From JACVRM01 sp046262315 (GTDB lineage: Bacteria > Actinomycetota > Thermoleophilia > Gaiellales > Gaiellaceae): DNA of 53,379 nt. Shown here in pieces: positions 33,476-40,894 of this stretch. The stretch lies in NCBI GenBank assembly GCA_046262315.1, contig JBHEMZ010000057.1:1-53379 (forward strand). Reading direction: 5' to 3'. The translations under genes and the position numbers were made by a program. Each line of letters opens with the position of its first letter. The first letter of the stretch is position 1. Under the pieces are notes generated by a model. It saw only the letters and a list, made by a program, of their open reading frames with translations, searched no databases and was not told the DNA's origin.

Positions 33476-35209
33476 ATGCCTGACCTCGCACGACGTCTCG
33501 CCGTGGCCCGCGGCGACGAGCCCGCAGATCTCGTCCTACGCGGAGGGCGGGTGTTCTCGGCCTTCACTCGTGAATGGCTCGAGGGCGACCTGGCAATCGC
33601 GGACGGCTACGTGGCCGGGCTCGGCTCCTACGACGGCGCGGAGGTCCTCGACGTCTCGGGTCGCTGGCTCGCGCCCGGCTTCGTCGACGCGCACATGCAC
33701 CTGGAGTCCTCGAAGCTGCTCGTGGACGAGTTCGCGCGGCTGGTGCTCCCGCTCGGCACCACGGCCGTCGTCGCCGACCCGCATGAGATGGCGAACGTAC
33801 TCGGCACCGACGGCGTCCACTGGCTCGCGGACCTCTGTGACGAGGTGCCGCTCGAGGTCTACTTCATGGCCTCGTCGTGCGTGCCCGCGTCCACGTTCGA
33901 GTCCCCGCGCAGGCCGCTCTCACCGGGCGACCTCGAGGGGCTGCTGCGACGGCGGCTCGTGCTCGGACTGGCGGAGATGATGAACTTCCCCGGCGTCGTC
34001 TCCGGCGACGAGCGCGAGCTCACGAAGCTGTCTCTCAGCGGCGCGACGCACGTCGACGGGCACGCGCCCGGTCTGCGGGGCAACGCGCTGAACGCGTACG
34101 CCGCCGCCGGGATCCGCTCGGATCACGAGGCGACCACGCTCGAGGAGGGGCGCGAGCGGCTGCGCGCGGGCATGTGGGTGCTGATCCGCGAGGCCTCCGG
34201 CGCGCGCAACCTCCACGCCCTGCTACCTCTCGTCCACGAGTTCGGCCCCCACCGGCTCGCTTTCTGCACGGACGACCGCGAGCCCGAGCACGTCGCGGCT
34301 GAGGGCCACGTCAACTCGATGGTGCGTGAGGCGGTCGCCGCAGGGGTGGCGGCCGAGGATGCGCTCGTCATGGCGTCGCTGAATCCGACCCTCTGGCACG
34401 GGTTGCGCCACCTGGGCGCGCTCGCGCCCGGCTACCAGGCCGACGTGCTCGTCCTGCCGGACCTCGAGCGCTTCGAGCCCGAGCTCGTGCTGAAGGCAGG
34501 CCGCCGCGTGAGCGAGATCAGGCGGCCTGACGTGCCGGACTGGGTGCGCCACACGGTCCGACTGCAGCCCGTCGGCACCGCGCACTTCCGGATTCCCTGG
34601 GAGGAAGGCGAACGCGCGCGGGTGATCGGCATCGTGCCCGACCAGATCGTCACGGAATCGCTCGTCGAGGAGCCGACCGTGGTCGACGGCCACGCGGTCG
34701 CGGACCCGGACCGCGACCTGGTCAAGATCGCGGTGCTCGAGCGGCACCTCGGCACGGGTCGCATCGGTCTCGGTTTCGTCCGCGGGTTCGGCCTGCGCGC
34801 CGGCGCCCTCGCATCGACGGTGGCACACGACGCGCACAACCTGGTGGTCGTAGGCGTGGACGACCGCGACCTGGCGCTCGCGGCGGGCCGGCTGGCCGAG
34901 ATCGAGGGCGGCGTCGTCGTGGTCGAGGGCGGGCAGGTGCGCGCCGAGCTGCCGCTGCCGCTCGCCGGCCTCTTATCCGCCGCGCCGTTCGAGCAGGTCG
35001 TCGCGGCGAGCCGCGACTGCGTGGCCGCCGCGCACGCCCTGGGCTGCACGCTGCCCTCGCCGTTCCAGTCGCTCGCGTTCCTGGCCCTCTCGGTGATCCC
35101 CAGCCTCAAGATCACTGATCGCGGCCTCGTCGACGTCGACCGCTTCGAGCTGGTACCGCTCCGCGCCGACCTCCCGCTCGAAGTCCGGCACCGCTCCGCG
35201 GCGCCATGA
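33476..35209 (+). CDS. ade: Adenine deaminase
   Basis: The enzyme hydrolyses adenine to hypoxanthine and ammonia, feeding xanthine dehydrogenase across the divergent promoter. The 577-residue amidohydrolase has the metal-binding motif GFVDAHMHLESS near 74, DPHEMANVLG, GHAPGLRG, SDHEATT and FCTDDREPEH, in the order of the Ade family. The C-terminal domain specific to Ade (GLGFVRGFGL, later SLKITDRGLVDVD) is complete. The end of the gene overlaps a local 46-bp direct duplication (35174-35264). Confidence 0.95.
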   Translation: MPDLARRLAVARGDEPADLVLRGGRVFSAFTREWLEGDLAIADGYVAGLGSYDGAEVLDVSGRWLAPGFVDAHMHLESSKLLVDEFARLVLPLGTTAVVADPHEMANVLGTDGVHWLADLCDEVPLEVYFMASSCVPASTFESPRRPLSPGDLEGLLRRRLVLGLAEMMNFPGVVSGDERELTKLSLSGATHVDGHAPGLRGNALNAYAAAGIRSDHEATTLEEGRERLRAGMWVLIREASGARNLHALLPLVHEFGPHRLAFCTDDREPEHVAAEGHVNSMVREAVAAGVAAEDALVMASLNPTLWHGLRHLGALAPGYQADVLVLPDLERFEPELVLKAGRRVSEIRRPDVPDWVRHTVRLQPVGTAHFRIPWEEGERARVIGIVPDQIVTESLVEEPTVVDGHAVADPDRDLVKIAVLERHLGTGRIGLGFVRGFGLRAGALASTVAHDAHNLVVVGVDDRDLALAAGRLAEIEGGVVVVEGGQVRAELPLPLAGLLSAAPFEQVVAASRDCVAAAHALGCTLPSPFQSLAFLALSVIPSLKITDRGLVDVDRFELVPLRADLPLEVRHRSAAP

Positions 35210-35270
35210 CGACTTCTTTCCGCTCGAAGTCCGGCTTCGGCTGCGCCGAAACCATGACGACTTCGAGCGG
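35174..35270 (+). repeat. Local duplication with inverted arm at the end of adenine deaminase
   Basis: CCGCTCGAAGTCCGGC occurs at 35174-35189 and 35220-35235, and CCATGACGACTTC at 35204-35216 and 35252-35264, so a unit of about 46-48 bp is repeated. In addition 35220-35231 is the perfect 12-bp inverted complement of 35259-35270, making a hairpin 11 bp past the stop codon. The second copy extends the gene's own 3' coding sequence into the gap. Confidence 0.75.
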
Positions 35271-35291
35271 GTGTCCTATCGGCGAGCCGCA

Positions 35292-35324
35292 GCAGCCGTG
35301 GCGACCAAAGCCCGCCACGGCTGC
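35292..35324 (+). terminator. Hairpin terminator after adenine deaminase
   Basis: Arms 35292-35303 and 35313-35324 are perfect 12-bp complements around a nine-base loop. It lies between adenine deaminase and the 8-oxoguanine deaminase leader; no T run follows. Confidence 0.55.
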
Positions 35325-35391
35325 GGATGCGCACTCTCCCGTGGTCAGGAGGACATCTCGCGGGAAGCTTCGCGCGGGCGGGCCTGCGCCA

Positions 35392-35407
35392 AGTAACAGT
35401 GTGTTAC
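35392..35407. promoter_or_regulatory. Palindromic operator, copy 2 (upstream of 8-oxoguanine deaminase)
   Basis: AGTAACAGTGTGTTAC is identical to 3719-3734 and contains GTAACA-N3-TGTTAC. It ends 5 bp before a short leader frame that leads into the 8-oxoguanine deaminase gene. Confidence 0.65.
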
Positions 35408-35412
35408 AAAGC

Positions 35413-35472
35413 ATGGCGGGGTGGCACGACCTGCTGCCCAGGGACGCGAACCTCGGCGTGGGGCGCGCGTGA
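35413..35472 (+). CDS. Possible 19-residue leader peptide
   Basis: This ATG-initiated frame encodes 19 residues, MAGWHDLLPRDANLGVGRA, and its TGA overlaps the ATG of 8-oxoguanine deaminase (TGATG). Since the deaminase has no clear ribosome-binding site, translational coupling through this frame is possible. The frame is also open much further upstream, so it may be chance. Confidence 0.3.
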   Translation: MAGWHDLLPRDANLGVGRA

Positions 35473-36806
35473 TGGCGACTCTCTTCTCCGGCGCTTACGT
35501 GGTCACGATGAACGACGCCGGCGACGAGCACCCCGACGGCTGGCTGCTGGTGGAAGACGGGACGATCCGCACGGTCGGCGGTGGCGAGCCACCGGTTGCA
35601 GACGAGCGGATCGACCTGGGCGGCGCGCTCGTCACGCCCGGGTTCGTCAACACACACCACCACCTGTACCAGACGCTCACTCGCGCCCGCGCGCAGGAGG
35701 CCGACCTCTTCACCTGGCTCAAAACGCTCTATCCCATCTGGGCGCGGCTCGACGCCGAAGCCGAGTACGCGGCCGCGCGGACGGGCTTAGCCGAGCTCGC
35801 GCTCTCCGGGTGCACCACGGTCTTCGACCACCACTACGTCTTCCCGCGCGGCGAGTCGGGCCTGGTCGAAGCTGAGGTGCAGGCGGCGCGCGAGCTGGGG
35901 CTGCGGCTGGTCGCCTCGCGGGGCTCGATGGACCTCGGCGAGTCGGACGGCGGCCTGCCTCCCGACTCGCTCGTCGAGGCGCCCGACGACGTGCTCGCGG
36001 ATACCGAGCGGCTGGCGGACGAGCTCCACGAGCGTCGACCCGGTGCGCGCGTCCAGATCGCCGTCGCTCCGTGCTCGCCGTTCTCGGTGACTTGCCGGTT
36101 GATGGAGGAGTCGGCCGCGCTGGCGCGCCGCCTCGGGCTGCCGCTCCATACACATCTGGCCGAAACCGTCGAGGAGGAGCGCTACTGCCTGGAGCTCTAC
36201 GGCTGCCGGCCGGTCGAGTACCTGGAGCGGCTCGGCTGGCTGGCCGACGACGTCTGGTGCGCGCACTGCGTCCACGTCTCGGCAGAGGACATCGCCCGAT
36301 TCGCAGCGACCGGCACCGGCGTAGCGCATTGCCCGACGTCGAACCTGCGGCTGGGCGCTGGGGTGGCCCCCGTCCGGGAGCTGGTGGACGCCGGGGTGCG
36401 CGTGGGGCTGGGCGTGGACGGCTCGGCCTCCAACGAGCGCGGCGACCTCTGTCTCGAGGTCAAGCAGGCGCTGCTCGCGGCACGGGGCCGCGGCGGACCG
36501 GCCGCCATGACCGCGCGCGAGGCGCTCCAGCTCGCCACGCGGGGCGGCGCGACGACCCTTCGGCGCGCAGACATCGGCGTACTGGAGCCCGGCCGCTGCG
36601 CCGACCTCGCAGTCTGGCGCACCGACGGGCTCGAGCTCGGCGGGGCGGACGATCCGGTTGCCGGCCTCGTGCTTTCCGCGCCGCACCGTGTCGACCGTCT
36701 TTTCGTCGGCGGCGAGGAGATCGTGCGGGACGGTCGCCTCGCGCGCGCCGACGAGCATGAGATCGCGCGCGAGCATCGCCGCCAGGCGCAAAGATTCATC
36801 ACGTGA
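35472..36806 (+). CDS. 8-Oxoguanine deaminase (amidohydrolase)
   Basis: The 444-residue enzyme belongs to the group that deaminates 8-oxoguanine to urate, with atrazine chlorohydrolase and hydroxyatrazine hydrolase as relatives. Metal and substrate motifs are TPGFVNTHHHLYQTLTRA near 57, FDHHYVFP, HTHLAETVEEE near 225, AHCVHVS and the final Asp in GVDGSASNE. The gene is placed directly before the urate-degrading genes, so its product can be used at once. It overlaps hiuH by four bases. The GTG just before the ATG is an alternative start. Guanine deaminase activity is a second possibility. Confidence 0.87.
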   Translation: MATLFSGAYVVTMNDAGDEHPDGWLLVEDGTIRTVGGGEPPVADERIDLGGALVTPGFVNTHHHLYQTLTRARAQEADLFTWLKTLYPIWARLDAEAEYAAARTGLAELALSGCTTVFDHHYVFPRGESGLVEAEVQAARELGLRLVASRGSMDLGESDGGLPPDSLVEAPDDVLADTERLADELHERRPGARVQIAVAPCSPFSVTCRLMEESAALARRLGLPLHTHLAETVEEERYCLELYGCRPVEYLERLGWLADDVWCAHCVHVSAEDIARFAATGTGVAHCPTSNLRLGAGVAPVRELVDAGVRVGLGVDGSASNERGDLCLEVKQALLAARGRGGPAAMTAREALQLATRGGATTLRRADIGVLEPGRCADLAVWRTDGLELGGADDPVAGLVLSAPHRVDRLFVGGEEIVRDGRLARADEHEIAREHRRQAQRFIT

Positions 36807-37093
36807 CCTCTCTTTCCACCCACGTGCTCGACACCGGGCTCGGCAGGCCGGCCGCCGGCGTGCGGGTGGAGCTCTACCGGGCAGGCGAGCTGCTCGCAGG
36901 CGGCGACACGGACGCCGATGGGCGCATCCACGCGCTGGCCCGTGACCTCGACCCGGGCGTCTACGTGCTCGTCTTCCGCCCGCCGTCGCCGTTCTTCCGC
37001 CGGGTGGAGCTGGAGGTCCAGCTCGGCGACGGGCACCACCACGTCCCGCTCCTCGTCTCACCGTACTCGTGCGCGACCTACCGCGGCAGCTGA
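36803..37093 (+). CDS. hiuH: 5-Hydroxyisourate hydrolase (transthyretin-like)
   Basis: The 96-residue protein opens with LSTHVLDTGLGRPAAGV, has the conserved Arg/His positions and ends with YRGS, the signature tetrapeptide of HIU hydrolases. It opens the ring of 5-hydroxyisourate, the product of urate oxidation, to give OHCU. The sequence is slightly shorter than the usual 110-115 residues. The GTG start overlaps the deaminase stop, and its end overlaps uraD by 25 bp. Confidence 0.93.
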   Translation: MTSLSTHVLDTGLGRPAAGVRVELYRAGELLAGGDTDADGRIHALARDLDPGVYVLVFRPPSPFFRRVELEVQLGDGHHHVPLLVSPYSCATYRGS

Positions 37094-37488
37094 CGGTCGG
37101 GGAGCTCGTCCCGCTCTTCTCCGGCCGGACGCGGCTCGTGGAGGAGCTCGCCGCGCGGCAGGATCCGCTCGCCGTCGCCGAAGAGGTGGCGCTCGGGCTG
37201 CCACCGGAGGACCAGCACGCCGCGCTCGCTGCCCACCCGCGCATCGGCGAGCGCTCGCCCGAGCAGCACGGGGACGAGCCGGAGGCGCTCGACGAGCTCG
37301 CGGAGCTGAACCGCCGCTACGAGGAGCGCTTCGGCTTTGCGTTCGTCGTCTTTGTGGGCGGCCGCTCGCGCGCGGAGCTGCTGCCCGTCCTGCGCGACCG
37401 GCTCCGGCGCACGCGGGGCCAGGAGCTCGAGACGGGGCTGCGCGAGCTGTGCGCGATCGCGAGGGCGCGGTGGACGGCGACTACCTGA
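37069..37488 (+). CDS. uraD: OHCU decarboxylase
   Basis: The enzyme decarboxylates 2-oxo-4-hydroxy-4-carboxy-5-ureidoimidazoline to S-allantoin. The 139-residue helical protein has the catalytic HPRIGER motif near 63 and FVVFVGGRSRAELLPVLRDR near 93. It is about 20-25 residues shorter than typical OHCU decarboxylases, mainly at the N-terminus. The GTG start lies inside hiuH, and its end overlaps puuD by 19 bp, so the three urate genes are translationally interlocked. Confidence 0.9.
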   Translation: MRDLPRQLTVGELVPLFSGRTRLVEELAARQDPLAVAEEVALGLPPEDQHAALAAHPRIGERSPEQHGDEPEALDELAELNRRYEERFGFAFVVFVGGRSRAELLPVLRDRLRRTRGQELETGLRELCAIARARWTATT

Positions 37489-38624
37489 GAGAGGTCGCCG
37501 ACCTCGTCCTGCGGCTACTCCACGTGGTCTCGGGGATCGCGTGGATCGGCGCGTCGTTCTACTTCATCCGGCTCGACCTCGGGCTGCGCCCGCCCATCCA
37601 CCGGGCCGACGCCGAAGCCGGCGTCGCGGGGGAGTACTGGGGCGTCCACGGCGGCGGCTTCTACCACTCGCAGAAGCACGCGGTCCCCCCGCGCGTCCTC
37701 CCCGACCCGCTGCACTGGTTCAAGTGGGAGGCGTACACGACCTGGCTTTCCGGGTTCGGCCTGCTCGTGCTCCTCTACTGGCTCGACGCGGACGCGCGGC
37801 TCGTCGACCCGGCCGTCGCCGACCTGTCGACGGCGGCCGCGGTGCTTGCCTCGGCCGGCTTCCTGGCGATCGGCTGGCTCGCCTACGACCTCGCCTGCCG
37901 GCTGTTGCGCGAGGACGCGGCCGTCGCCCTGTTCCTCGTGCTCCTGACGGCCGCGGCCGCCTGGCTCGCGACCGAGCTGTTCGCGCCCCGCGCGGCCGTG
38001 CTCATGGTCGGGGCGACGCTCGGGACGATCATGGCGGCGAACGTCCTCGTCACGATCATCCCCGCCCACCGCCAGCTGATCCGGGCGAAGGAGGCGGGGC
38101 GCGAGCCGGACGCCGCCCCCGGGCTGCGCGCGAAGCAACGGTCGGTGCACAACAACTACCTGACGCTGCCGGTCCTCTTCACCATGCTCGCCGGCCACTT
38201 CCCGCTCGTCTGGAGCCGCGAGCGGGCGTGGCTCGTGCTGCTCGCGGTCTTCGCGATCACCCTCCTCGTCCGGCACTTCTTCAACCTCTGGCACCGGGAC
38301 CGGCCCGCCCCCGCGCTCCTCGTGGCCGCCGCCGTGGCGACCGTCGCGCTGGTGGTCGCGCTCGACCCGGACGACGCGCCGCCGCCGGCGGTCCCCGTGA
38401 GCGACGCCGGAGCGTTCGCGATCGTCGAGCGCCGCTGCGCGAGCTGCCACGTGGGCGCGTCGGCGCCGGGCGGCGTCGTCTTCGCGAAGGTCGACGACAT
38501 GCGCCGCCACGCGGACGCCGTCGAGCGCCTCGTCCGGTCGGGCGCGATGCCGCCGGGGAACGCGACGGGGATGACGGAGGACGAGCGGGCCGCGCTCGTC
38601 GCCTGGGCCGCAGCCGCCGGGTAG
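37470..38624 (+). CDS. puuD: Membrane urate oxidase/hydroxylase PuuD with C-terminal cytochrome c
   Basis: PuuD oxidises urate to 5-hydroxyisourate in the membrane and passes electrons to its own haem domain instead of making peroxide. The 384-residue protein has about eight membrane helices (first at HVVSGIAWIGASFYFIRLDL), the conserved WKWEAY-like FKWEAYTTWL and KQRSVHNNYLTLPVLFTML, and a C-terminal cytochrome c domain with the haem site CASCH and Met ligand in GAMPPGNATGMT. GTG 37470 is chosen because the protein begins here; the open frame upstream crosses hiuH and uraD. Confidence 0.93.
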   Translation: MDGDYLREVADLVLRLLHVVSGIAWIGASFYFIRLDLGLRPPIHRADAEAGVAGEYWGVHGGGFYHSQKHAVPPRVLPDPLHWFKWEAYTTWLSGFGLLVLLYWLDADARLVDPAVADLSTAAAVLASAGFLAIGWLAYDLACRLLREDAAVALFLVLLTAAAAWLATELFAPRAAVLMVGATLGTIMAANVLVTIIPAHRQLIRAKEAGREPDAAPGLRAKQRSVHNNYLTLPVLFTMLAGHFPLVWSRERAWLVLLAVFAITLLVRHFFNLWHRDRPAPALLVAAAVATVALVVALDPDDAPPPAVPVSDAGAFAIVERRCASCHVGASAPGGVVFAKVDDMRRHADAVERLVRSGAMPPGNATGMTEDERAALVAWAAAAG

Positions 38625-38627
38625 GGT
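38622..38627 (+). promoter_or_regulatory. -10 box TAGGGT overlapping the puuD stop codon
   Basis: TAGGGT contains the puuD stop codon and ends 6 nt before the GTG at 38634. The DUF3830 gene may thus have its own leaderless promoter in addition to read-through. Confidence 0.4.
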
Positions 38628-38633
38628 CAACGC

Positions 38634-39044
38634 GTGCTCGAGATCGAGGCTGCCGGGATGCGGTTCACCGCGCGCTGGGAGGAAGAGCTCGCGCCGCGGA
38701 CCGTGGCGGCGTTCAGGGCGATCCTCCCCTTCGAGGACCGGATCATCCACTGCCGCTGGAGCGGCGAGTCGAACTGGATCCCGTGGGGCGACCGCGACCT
38801 CGGCATCGGCCCCGAGAACGCGACGAGCTACCCGCATCCGGGCGAGCTCGCGCTCTATCCCGGCGGCCAGAGCGAGACCGAGCTGCTCTTCCCGTACGGC
38901 TATTGCAGCTTCGCGAGCAAGGCGGGTCAGCTCTGGGCGAATCACTTCGCCACCCTCGTCGAGGGGCAGGAGCAGCAGCTGAAGGAGCTCGGCCGGCTAA
39001 CGCTCTGGGAGGGCGCGCAGCCGATCCGCTTCGAGGAGCCCTAG
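38634..39044 (+). CDS. DUF3830 family protein
   Basis: The 136-residue protein resembles DUF3830, which has a cyclophilin-like fold: FTARWEEELAPRTVAAFRAI, CRWSGESNWIPWG, and YPGGQSETELLFPYG. Family members lie near purine and pyrimidine degradation genes; a binding or isomerase role is only an inference. It follows puuD by nine bases. Confidence 0.78.
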   Translation: MLEIEAAGMRFTARWEEELAPRTVAAFRAILPFEDRIIHCRWSGESNWIPWGDRDLGIGPENATSYPHPGELALYPGGQSETELLFPYGYCSFASKAGQLWANHFATLVEGQEQQLKELGRLTLWEGAQPIRFEEP

Positions 39045-39111
39045 GCGCGGGCTGTGCTCGCACGCGCCGCTGGGTGAGCTCCGCTCGCCTCGCCCTTTAG
39101 CACGCGGGTCT

Positions 39112-39134
39112 CTGTAGCATGATATGTGCTACAG
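39112..39134. promoter_or_regulatory. Inverted-repeat operator of the MazEF-like pair
   Basis: CTGTAGCA and TGCTACAG are perfect 8-bp complements separated by seven bases, 8 bp before the antitoxin ATG. This is the expected place for an antitoxin or toxin-antitoxin complex to bind for autoregulation. Confidence 0.65.
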
Positions 39135-39142
39135 TAGTCGCG

Positions 39143-39388
39143 ATGCCCCGCTCGCTTCACGTTCGTCTCGACGATTCCTCGGCTGCTGCGCTCGCCGTGG
39201 TACGCGCCGGAGGCCTGACGGATTCCGAGGCGGTCCGCATCGCGCTGCGCGAGGCGGCGGCGCGTCGGCGCGTCCGGTCAGCGATCCAGGACGAAGTCCG
39301 ACGCGTGGCTGGCGACGAGCGAGACCGCGAGGAGATGCGCATCATCCGGGAGCAGATGGCCGAGCTGGCGCCGTCTCCGCGGGGCTGA
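39143..39388 (+). CDS. mazE: Ribbon-helix-helix antitoxin (MazE-like)
   Basis: The 81-residue protein starts PRSLHVRLDDSSAAALAVVR, a ribbon-helix-helix DNA-binding arm, and ends with a charged helical tail (RDREEMRIIREQMAEL) that probably wraps the toxin. The ATG at 39143 follows a perfect inverted repeat. The toxin gene starts one base after its stop. The frame is open eight codons further upstream, but that part overlaps the operator. Confidence 0.82.
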   Translation: MPRSLHVRLDDSSAAALAVVRAGGLTDSEAVRIALREAAARRRVRSAIQDEVRRVAGDERDREEMRIIREQMAELAPSPRG

Positions 39389-39389
39389 G

Positions 39390-39707
39390 ATGGTGCGTGG
39401 CGAGATCTTCCGCCTCCCGGCACGCCGCGGCGCGCGGGGGCATGAGCAGCGCGGCTCGCGCTACGCGGTCATCGTCCAGGCCGACGAGTTTCTCGAACTC
39501 AGCACGACGCTTGTCACACCGACCTCCAGCGGTGCCCGGCCGGCGAGCTTCAGACCGCCGATCGCACTCGACGGGCGGGAGACACGCGTGCTCGTCGAGC
39601 AGACGACCGTCGTGGATCCGCAGCGCCTGGGCGGGTCAGCGGGACGGCTCGAGGCGAGCGAGTTGCGCGCCGTGGACGAGGCCCTCGGCTTGATCCTCGG
39701 TCTTTAA
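39390..39707 (+). CDS. mazF: MazF/PemK-family endoribonuclease toxin
   Basis: The 105-residue protein shows the PemK fold: VRGEIFRLPAR, QRGSRYAVIVQADEF, TLVTPTSSGARP and VLVEQTTVVDPQRLG. MazF toxins cut mRNA at short motifs; the cognate antitoxin is encoded directly upstream. The pair is inserted between the urate genes and the AllC-type gene. Its stop overlaps the convergent allC stop by four bases. The key Arg near the N-terminus and the Thr of the active site are kept. Confidence 0.88.
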   Translation: MVRGEIFRLPARRGARGHEQRGSRYAVIVQADEFLELSTTLVTPTSSGARPASFRPPIALDGRETRVLVEQTTVVDPQRLGGSAGRLEASELRAVDEALGLILGL

Positions 39708-40858
39708 GCCGTCGCGAGCCGGCCGAGAGCGTCGGCGAGCACCTCGACCGCAAGCGCTACGTCATCGGGACTCGATTCCTCGGCCGGCGAGTGGCTCGCG
39801 CCGCCGGCCAGGCTCCGGACGAAGAGCATCCCGCTGGGCACACCCGCGGCCGCGAGCACTCCCGCGTCGTGCCCCGCCCACGAGGGCAACTCGACCGAGG
39901 AGGCACCTCGACGCTCGAGAGCGTCTTTCAGGACGGTGCGAACGTCGCCGGACATCGGGACCGGATCGTTGCGACCTGACGCGTCCGCGCCGAGCTCCGC
40001 GGCGAGCCGGGCCAGCGTCTCGGCGTCGCCTGCCCTCGCGTCGAGCGAAAGCGTCACCCGCCCTGGGATCACGTTGACGGCGCCGGGCTCCACTTCGACT
40101 TCGCCTACCGTCGCCACGGCATCCTCAGAGAGAGCGGCTGCGCGGGCGCGGAGGATGAACTCCGCCGCGCTGACGAGCGCGTCGTCGCGTGCCGCCATCG
40201 GGGTCGTCCCAGCATGGCCGGCGACACCCTGGAACACGACCTTGGTTCGCAGCTGGCCCGCGATCGCAGTGACGACGCCGAGCGGAGCCCCCAGCGCGTC
40301 GAGTCGCGGCCCCTGCTCGACGTGGAGCTCCACGAACGTGCCGGGCAGTAGCTGCGGGACTCCGCGGGGCAGCGCGAGCCGCGTAACGGCGTCTCGGGCG
40401 GAGACTCCACCGACGCCGAGCGTGTCGAGCTCCTCGTCGCCCAGGCGGCCGCAGAGGGCGCGGCTACCGAGGCACCCGCCGAAGCGAACGCCTTCCTCGG
40501 CGCGGAAGACGGCCGTCGCGATCGTCCGTCCCTTGCGACCGGTGCGCTCGACCGCCTCGAGCCCTGCAACAACGCCGAGCGACCCGTCGAACTTGCCTCC
40601 ACTTGGCACCGAGTCGAGATGTGATCCTGTCCAGACCTCCGGGAGCTCGGGCCTGGTCCCATGCAGCCGGCCAACGAGGTTCCCGAACGGATCCCACTCG
40701 ACCTCGAGGCCAGCCTCCTCCATCCACGACGCCACAAGGTCGCACCCCTCCTGCTCCTCGGGCGAGTAGCCGGGCCGATTCGCGCCCTCGCCGCCGCCGA
40801 TGCGGTAGAGGCGCTCGAGGCGCTCGAGCACGCGATCGGCGCCCGACCGGTTTAGCAT
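39704..40858 (-). CDS. allC: Allantoate amidohydrolase or related M20 carbamoyl hydrolase
   Basis: The 384-residue M20 peptidase-like enzyme has the metal motifs TGSHLDSVPSGGKFDGSLGV near 77, FRAEEGVRFGG near 118 and VELHVEQGP near 175. A later SHSPAEES supplies the last ligand region. This is the AllC/hydantoinase-carbamoylase group: allantoate to ureidoglycine, or N-carbamoyl amino acid hydrolysis. The island of urate genes favours allantoate. An allantoinase (allB) is missing here. It is divergent from the purine permease. Confidence 0.83.
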   Translation of the reverse strand: MLNRSGADRVLERLERLYRIGGGEGANRPGYSPEEQEGCDLVASWMEEAGLEVEWDPFGNLVGRLHGTRPELPEVWTGSHLDSVPSGGKFDGSLGVVAGLEAVERTGRKGRTIATAVFRAEEGVRFGGCLGSRALCGRLGDEELDTLGVGGVSARDAVTRLALPRGVPQLLPGTFVELHVEQGPRLDALGAPLGVVTAIAGQLRTKVVFQGVAGHAGTTPMAARDDALVSAAEFILRARAAALSEDAVATVGEVEVEPGAVNVIPGRVTLSLDARAGDAETLARLAAELGADASGRNDPVPMSGDVRTVLKDALERRGASSVELPSWAGHDAGVLAAAGVPSGMLFVRSLAGGASHSPAEESSPDDVALAVEVLADALGRLATA

Positions 40859-40894
40859 CGCGCGGCCGCGTCACTCGCCAGAAGGAGCCCCACC

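Noticed and set aside
37337..39100. A 587-codon plus-strand frame across uraD, puuD and DUF3830
   Set aside because: Very Arg/Ala-rich shadow of three well-recognised genes.
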